Assembly: GCA_001465935.1 (NCBI GenBank)
Contig: LNKV01000014.1
Coordinates: 62,001 to 126,000, forward strand
Length of the DNA stretch: 64,000 bases
Reading direction: 5' to 3'
DNA from: Clarireedia homoeocarpa
Lineage: Eukaryota > Ascomycota > Leotiomycetes > Helotiales > Rutstroemiaceae
Part shown: in pieces, positions 58,679-64,000 of the stretch
Layout of the letters: each line of letters begins with the position of its first letter
Numbering within the stretch: position 1 is the stretch's first letter
Program-made: the position numbers and the translations under genes
The notes under the pieces: generated by a model
The model's database searches: none
Seen by the model: only the letters and a program-made list of their open reading frames with translations
Told to the model about the DNA's origin: nothing

Positions 58679-59867
58679 TTAAGTAGCAGCAGGACTCATC
58701 AAGATGTTTCCTCCATCCGGATACACCACCTGGCCGTTTAAAAAGCCACTCGCCGGCCCCGCCAAAAATAATACACAAGCACCTACATCCGTCTCATGCC
58801 CATACCTGCCGCTTGGATTCGACACCTCCGAATCCATCTCACTCTTCATCGAATCATCGCTCTTTCCCGTCGTCATCTCTGACGGGAACACCCCCGGCGC
58901 AATCGAATTAACATGGATACCTGTCTCGACAAATGTCGTAGCCATCATGCGCGTGAGATGCAGGAAAGCAGCTTTAGACGACGCGTAGGCGAACTGGCCC
59001 GATGAGGACCCCTTCATGACCCCAGAGATACTGGTGATGTTCACGATGGAGGGGGAGAAGCCAGGGTGGTTGTCGGTGCGCTTGCTGGTGCTGGGGACGG
59101 TCTTTGCGAGGAGTGGGAGGAAGGCCGCGGAGACGAAGAATTGTGAGGATACGTTGGTTTCGAATGTGGCGGCCCAGGCGGCAGGGTCGGATTTCAGAAG
59201 GTACTCGGAAATGGCTTCTGCGGACTGGGTAGTGGTTAGCTTGTCTTTTGATGAGATTGAGACGGCAGTGGGAACTTTACTTTCATGTCTGGGTGGCCGT
59301 TGGAGTACTTGGTGTTGTCGTCTCGTGCGATTCCGGCATTGTTCACGAGAAGATGGATACCATTGGGGCTCTGGCTTCCAACATCTTGGGCAAGTTTCTG
59401 AACTCCGTCTTTGCTGTTAATGTCTCCTTCCAGCCTGATATGTGTTAGTGGGCAGCTCATGCTAAGCATCACTTTCGAAATACATACCCAATGATCTTTC
59501 CCGGCCCTGTGCTATGTTCCTCAACAACTTTATCCAGTGCCTCTTTCCGCTGACAGATGATAAAAACAGTCGCTCCATTTGTCTGTAATGTCTGAGCAAT
59601 CATCAACCCAGTACCTGTACACATAACCGTTAGCTACATGAACCACTTCCTATCAGCACCTCAACCTCAACTCGACAACATACCCGAACCACCACCCGTA
59701 GCCACCGCCGTATATCCCGAGACATCAAAGAGCTTACTACACTTCAAGTCCTCATTTGTCGCTGCGCCCGAAACCATTTTCTTACTAATAACCGGAAGTG
59801 AAGATTTTACAAAAGAATTTCTCAGCGGTGTTAAAATTGCTTTGGATGAGACGAGTGATCGAAACAT
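58679..59867 (-). CDS. Short-chain dehydrogenase/reductase with possible mitochondrial presequence
   Basis: This is an NAD(P)-dependent SDR-family oxidoreductase; substrate unknown. Four exons (59684-59867, 59488-59614, 59281-59434, 58679-59224) give 336 aa. Classical SDR motifs are present: the cofactor site TGGGSGTG (intron 1 splits its second-last part), LVNNAGIA, and the catalytic Ser222-Tyr235-Lys239 in NITSISG and YASSK. NSIAPGVFPSEMT is the usual loop after the active site. The first ~30 residues (MFRSLVSSKAILTPLRNSF) are basic, hydroxylated and without acids, like a mitochondrial targeting peptide. A second in-frame ATG (59777, MVSGAATNED) begins a protein of normal cytosolic SDR length. 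The intron 3 donor is GTAAAG. Confidence 0.9.
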
Positions 59868-60240
59868 TATATTTTCTGATAGTACATGGAATTGAGCTTT
59901 GGGGGTTAGCAATAAATACTTAGCAAAGTACTACTTTGTTCGTGTTGTTGTTGCTATGATGTTAGGGTATGTATTGCTACTTCGATGGCGTTGAAGGAAT
60001 AAGACCAGAGGAGCCACGATTACTTGCGAATCAAGAGAGCCCGCTCCTTTCGCTCCGCTCGTTTTATTCAAGGCCCTGAACATCTTTGATGAGATCTGCG
60101 TGATTGATATATGTTTTCTGTGGAGAGACTATCTTTGTCCTGATGATCGTTTAATGTGCCCGCCGCCCTCTTCGGGACCCACCGCTGCAATATGTACAAG
60201 TCTTTCTCCTAGAGTTTCTCTATGGGCGCAACCATCTACA
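59868..60240. other. Gap between REX1 3' end and dehydrogenase promoter
   Basis: This is 373 bases, AT-rich near the dehydrogenase start. No feature is recognised. Confidence 0.5.
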
Positions 60241-62730
60241 CTACTTGATTCCAATGAATCCGATGCCACTTCTCGCCTCTTCAGTTGCTTTAATCATCGC
60301 TTGCTCCTCTACATCGGTCCACTTGACACTCAGCTGATCCCACTTCTTGACCTTGTATTCTTGTTGAAATTGCTGCTTCATCTTTTGAAGCCTGACCATT
60401 TCTCTTGGATCACCAGATCCACTGTAAACAATGAAGGTAGTGCAGGGTGGCAAGTTCTCGTACACTTTGTGTATACGTTGGATGAGAGCTTCGGTCGCGG
60501 AAGCGATATCTTTAGGGTTGGAAGGGTCACCAGATGGTGCAGTGTTTGATTCAGAAGGTCCACTGGCCTGGGCAGGATCTTCTGAAGCGGCTGGTGTTTT
60601 TGAATCGTTAGTCTCGGTGATCTTAGTATCAACGACAGCAGCTGTCTCGGCGATGTCATCTGCTAAGGACTTCGAGCTTTGAGTATCTTTCGCATTCTTC
60701 CCATCTGTAGAATCACCGACCTCTAATGAAGATGCAGTATCTCCTAAAGGCGCACCATCCTCAGCTGCATCTTCGACAACCATGGTGTCATCAGCAAGCG
60801 TACTGCTCGCTTCTCTCGTCAGTGTAGTCTCCGGTGTTGCGGAGCGAGGAAGTTTTTGATTATTCCATCCTTTCAGATCTTCCAACTCCCTGAATCTTCC
60901 CCAAACAAAATCCACTCCACCACCAGGAATCTCTTTTCCATCTGGATCACCTTTGATGGCTCTAATGATACCGTCCTTGATCTCTTCATCACTTCTACAA
61001 CCAATGGAAAAAGTAGCCCCTCCACCAGGACCCCTCTTTGGTTCACCCCAATCTACAGCTGCTGAAGATTTTCCGCCCATAACATCCGGTATAGCAGAAC
61101 CTCCTTGGCTCTTATATCTAACACCTGCTCGAGCTAAGCGCTTGAACAAATTCTCACCTTGTGAATCTGTTGCACCCCAATCAGGACCCTTCTCACACTT
61201 CTGCTTAATGAGATCTAGACAAGTCATTGCATCTTCTATCGAGTCGTGACCTGTTGCTCCATGTCCTTTTTGAATCTCTTTGCCAAGGTACTTTTGTGCA
61301 AGCCACTTCAGTGAAGACTTCAGCGGTGGGCCACGAGGATGAGGATATACGACAGCTGTGTCGATAATATACGGATGGGTGAGTTTGAGGGCTTTGAGGT
61401 CTGAATCAAGAGAATGGCCGATCAAAATAGTCTTGGGATGAAGGATTTCTAGTAATTTCTTTTGTATGTCTTGCAGCGTTGTTGTTACAGGGGCGAGCAT
61501 TTGTTCGGTGATACCAGAATATCTGAATTTGTTAGCATTGGTCTTATCGCAACAGAGAAAAACATACTGTGTAAGATAATTGGTGATAGGCTTCTCAGGC
61601 TTGACAAGCTCATCCAGGACTACTGTTCCATCCCAGCCGACAATGCTGATACGTGTAAGTGAGAACTCATCTTCTCCAGTTTTGCACATTTCGCAGTCCA
61701 TAGCAAGAATCTCTCTACCAGCAGTTAAGCTACCCTGTTCGAAATCACTATCTGGAACAGACCCATCATCAAAATGATTGATAAGTGTATCTACCCATCC
61801 ATGTATTTGATCAACTTCCCAAGTCTTACGTTCCTGGGCTAAGGTAGCTTTATCCTCGCTGTCATTGTATAATGCCGGATGAAGTGTATAGCCATTTTCC
61901 TGAAGGTCCTCTCGTGATGTGATAAAATGAGTGATTGGTGTTCGTTTGTTTTGCCATCCACTAGTCTCTTGCCCTTTCCTGGAACTTTTCGCTTTGTTAT
62001 TATCTTCTTTTTGGACCTTGGTTAAAGGTGCAGTTAGCATAGCATGTAGAGGAGAATGCATCTTAGCAAATCGCCTATCTCCAGGCGTCTTGACAGGCCA
62101 TATCATGCTGAACATTTCAGCGAATGGTTTCAAATCAGCAGGTAGAGCCTTAGCATCTAGCTTGCGGGGATAGTATTCGTCCGGCGTATTGTGTCGCCCC
62201 TCAAGCGTGGGTTTGGTGCCAAACATAGACTCTTCCAAACCTGGAACCATAAGGACAACGACTTTTCGAATCTGGGGTCTATGCCGAACCGCAACAAACT
62301 GAGGTGCCAGACCATCTGCGAGGATGTATAAGACCAAGTTCTGCAAGTCACCAATCTTGATAGGACCAGAAATTCTGCATTCTTTTGCGGCAAATTCGAT
62401 TGTAGGATACTGATTGCCCCCAGCTTTAGGGATTTTCTTCGCTTTCTTCTTCGGTCGTCCATTTTCTACCGTCTGCCATTCTCCTTCTGGATGCTTCCGG
62501 CCGATGTTTTCCTGGGAAATGGACTTTGCAGAGGTCAGACTGAATTCAGGTAGATCTGGTTGACGAAGTGGTGATTTCTGACCCATACCCATTGAAGTGG
62601 AATCCTCTTCTTCTTCATGCTTTCGTTTCTTTGTGTTTTTGTCGTCAGTGGGCGGTTGGGAAAGGACTGGAAGCTCATCTGCGACCGCCATTTTGATATG
62701 CAGTTTCGTGGTTGTATTTATTGGTCGCAT
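60241..62730 (-). CDS. REX1: RNA exonuclease Rex1-type (DEDDh 3'-5' exonuclease)
   Basis: Rex1/Rnh70 trims 5S rRNA, some tRNAs and other nuclear RNAs at the 3' end. The frame is open from 62730 to 60241. Within it lies a probable 45-base intron (61523-61567; GTATGT, TGCTAAC branch, TTCAG), without stop codons and a multiple of three. Removing it restores the family sequence NYLTQYSGITEQML and gives 814 aa. DEDDh motifs: AMDCEMCKTG with the first Asp/Glu, LIGHSLDSDLKAL, and HDSIEDAMTCLDL. The first ~110 residues contain basic nuclear-signal-like clusters (TKKRKHEEEE and RPKKKAKKIPK). The C-terminal ~200 residues are Ser/Asp/Ala-rich before a conserved-looking end. The start could be 62730 or the second ATG at 62691, whose context (AAAATGGC) is better. 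Confidence 0.95.
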   Translation of the reverse strand: MRPINTTTKLHIKMAVADELPVLSQPPTDDKNTKKRKHEEEEDSTSMGMGQKSPLRQPDLPEFSLTSAKSISQENIGRKHPEGEWQTVENGRPKKKAKKIPKAGGNQYPTIEFAAKECRISGPIKIGDLQNLVLYILADGLAPQFVAVRHRPQIRKVVVLMVPGLEESMFGTKPTLEGRHNTPDEYYPRKLDAKALPADLKPFAEMFSMIWPVKTPGDRRFAKMHSPLHAMLTAPLTKVQKEDNNKAKSSRKGQETSGWQNKRTPITHFITSREDLQENGYTLHPALYNDSEDKATLAQERKTWEVDQIHGWVDTLINHFDDGSVPDSDFEQGSLTAGREILAMDCEMCKTGEDEFSLTRISIVGWDGTVVLDELVKPEKPITNYLTQYVFLCCDKTNANKFRYSGITEQMLAPVTTTLQDIQKKLLEILHPKTILIGHSLDSDLKALKLTHPYIIDTAVVYPHPRGPPLKSSLKWLAQKYLGKEIQKGHGATGHDSIEDAMTCLDLIKQKCEKGPDWGATDSQGENLFKRLARAGVRYKSQGGSAIPDVMGGKSSAAVDWGEPKRGPGGGATFSIGCRSDEEIKDGIIRAIKGDPDGKEIPGGGVDFVWGRFRELEDLKGWNNQKLPRSATPETTLTREASSTLADDTMVVEDAAEDGAPLGDTASSLEVGDSTDGKNAKDTQSSKSLADDIAETAAVVDTKITETNDSKTPAASEDPAQASGPSESNTAPSGDPSNPKDIASATEALIQRIHKVYENLPPCTTFIVYSGSGDPREMVRLQKMKQQFQQEYKVKKWDQLSVKWTDVEEQAMIKATEEARSGIGFIGIK

Positions 62731-63137
62731 TCTACAATTGCAATTCTGGTCTAGAAAGATTTATGAGAGGGCGGTGTAGGCTTTGCATGGCAGAATTCCA
62801 AGAGCTATGCCTAATTAGGATCTAAATCATGGGAACCATGCGAGCCATGGTAGTTTCATCTGCAGGAGCAACAGAGCAGTTGTTGCGCTGGCGTTGGAAT
62901 AAAAGGGGAAAGTGCTAGATCCCCAAGCCGGAATTGCTCCCGATTGACCAGACAATCACGTGGATGTTGGTCGAAGTATATATGCAATTTGACGACTACG
63001 TGCGTATCTTGTGCTAGATTGACGCGAGAAAAACACGTTCTCACGCGTTCTTTCATCACTCGTCCTCGGCGTGTACATACCACAGGCCGGTATTGGCATA
63101 TGGCAGAAACTTCATATGATACCACTGTTGATGCACA
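62731..63137. promoter_or_regulatory. Divergent promoter of REX1 and the Mis18-type gene
   Basis: This is 407 bases between two divergent starts. It includes CATGGGAACCATG (62828-62840), part of a repeated ACCATGCGAGCCATGG pattern. No known site can be named with confidence. Confidence 0.45.
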
Positions 63138-64000
63138 ATGTCGACCGAAATAAACACTGTTACCTGTCATTGCTTGCAGTGCAAGTCAGTACTAGGTACC
63201 TATGAAAACTCGTGGGAAGGCATAGGCAAAACCTATATAATTCCGAGCGTAGTAATAAATGCCATAGGACTGAAAGGAACGGGGCCTATCAAGCAAGCAA
63301 ACACACCTGTTCAGATTGGAACACCGGTGGAAAACAGGTTTGCGCCCTCTCCATGTGAAGCAGAAGAGTTATATACTGAATGGTTTTAGTTTCCTTCAGG
63401 ATGCAGCTTGCACGAAATGTGACGCAAAATTGGGGTTGCGATGTGATGGCGCACCCGTAGGTCATCTACTTAAGAAGTGTGTTTCATCAATCTATATTCT
63501 AGATTTCCCGCTAATGGTCAACTAGAGATCAATATCTGTTGTGTTCAAAGCTGATGTCGATCACTTCTGATGCTACTGGAGAGAAAGCAACATTGATCAT
63601 CACTAAGACGCATGCCTTGAAGAATTCATCGAATGCGTCCAAAGTTACCTTGCAAAGAACATCAATGCTTGCGAAAACCCCTCGATCTAGCAAATTCACA
63701 TCCCAACTTACTCCCGCTCACCACACACCGACGGCAGCTTCACCGGCTGTGAGCACCGATAGTACCGTATTTGCGGCAATCTGTGAGCAGCGAAAGGATA
63801 TCGATCGCATCGATGCCGCTGTAAATCGCCTTGAAAGCGATATGCTAGAATTCATGTCCTTCATGAAAGAGATGCGTCAAAAGTTAGACGAGGGCGAACC
63901 ATCACGGTCGAGTCGGGATTCTCCTATTCTTGAATTACGTGCTGAATTGAGTCTCGTTCAAAGCCGCATGAAGGATCTTGAAGACAGCACTCAGCGTACA
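63138..64000 (+). CDS. mis18: Mis18-type centromere protein (Yippee/Mis18 zinc domain), cut by window end
   Basis: Mis18 proteins prime centromeres for CENP-A (Cnp1) loading. Exons 63138-63337, 63390-63476 and 63526 to the window end give 253 residues so far with no stop reached. The Mis18/Yippee zinc domain has two Cys pairs, CHCLQC near the start (VTCHCLQCKSVLGTYENSW) and CTKC in FLQDAACTKCDAKLGLRC, followed by GAPVGHLLKK. GLKGTGPIKQA lies between them. The first intron (52 bases, GTTTGC donor, CTGAAT branch, TTTTAG) is needed because the two halves are in different frames; joined, they read VENSFLQDAAC. The third exon becomes polar, then strongly helical (RIDAAVNRLESDMLEF, ELRAELSLVQSRMKDLED), a likely coiled coil of the oligomerising type known in Mis18. 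Confidence 0.85.

Noticed and set aside
63338..63389. Apparent frameshift in the Mis18-type gene between the two Cys pairs
   Set aside because: A 52-base intron with weak donor GTTTGC restores the frame and the family sequence; a pseudogene is not indicated.

Overview
The window comes from a filamentous ascomycete. Nearly all genes carry short introns (45-70 bases) with GT-AG ends and CTAAC/CTGA-like branch sites, gaps are 0.3-5 kb, and the gene set is fungal (Chz1, Apc15, VTC complex, Sey1, GH3 cellulolytic glucosidase with a fungal CBM1). The protein sequences look like Leotiomycetes (Botrytis/Sclerotinia type), but that is an impression, not a measured result. All exon structures were deduced by eye: each junction keeps the reading frame and, where a family is named, restores its alignment.

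Layout. 0.3-2.6 kb: an unrecognised 762-aa protein (-). 3.2-5.6 kb: an SPX-VTC polyphosphate polymerase subunit (-). 6.8-13.6 kb: NADH-glutamate synthase GLT1 in seven exons (-). 13.6-16.4 kb: gene-free. 16.4-20.5 kb: small cell-biology genes: APC15 (+), the SNARE BET1 (-) and the H2A.Z chaperone CHZ1 (-). CHZ1 is divergent from AMP deaminase (+, 20.9-24.5 kb). 25.3-28.0 kb: an allantoate-permease-type MFS transporter (-). 28.0-33.4 kb: a 5.4-kb non-coding stretch packed with short tandem repeats, ending in the long leader of a tyrosine phosphatase (+, 33.4-36.2 kb). 37.9-41.4 kb: a 13-exon secreted GH3 beta-glucosidase (-). 42.0-43.6 kb: a prolyl-4-hydroxylase-type oxygenase (-). 45.0-46.0 kb: a pathogen-related-like protein (+). 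47.1-50.0 kb: SEY1 (-). 51.6-53.7 kb: an amino-acid/choline permease (+). 54.4-55.6 kb: a Lys/Glu-rich nuclear-type protein (-), divergent over 273 bases from mitochondrial succinyl-CoA ligase beta LSC2 (+). 58.7-59.9 kb: a short-chain dehydrogenase (-). 60.2-62.7 kb: RNA exonuclease REX1 (-). 63.1 kb to the end: the start of a Mis18-type centromere protein (+).

The genes are mostly housekeeping and do not form one pathway or an obvious secondary-metabolite cluster. Nitrogen and nucleotide metabolism (GLT1, AMP deaminase, two permeases), phosphate storage (VTC) and membrane traffic (BET1, SEY1) are represented singly. I found no mobile element with coding capacity, no rRNA or tRNA gene and no convincing new multi-gene system. 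The most interesting points are gene-level: a CBM1 that stops exactly where its last cysteine should be, an upstream ORF overlapping the phosphatase start, coding micro-exons of 7, 11 and 13 nt in three neighbouring genes, a stop-free 45-nt intron in REX1, a possible dual-start dehydrogenase, and a nested palindrome in the LSC2 divergent promoter.
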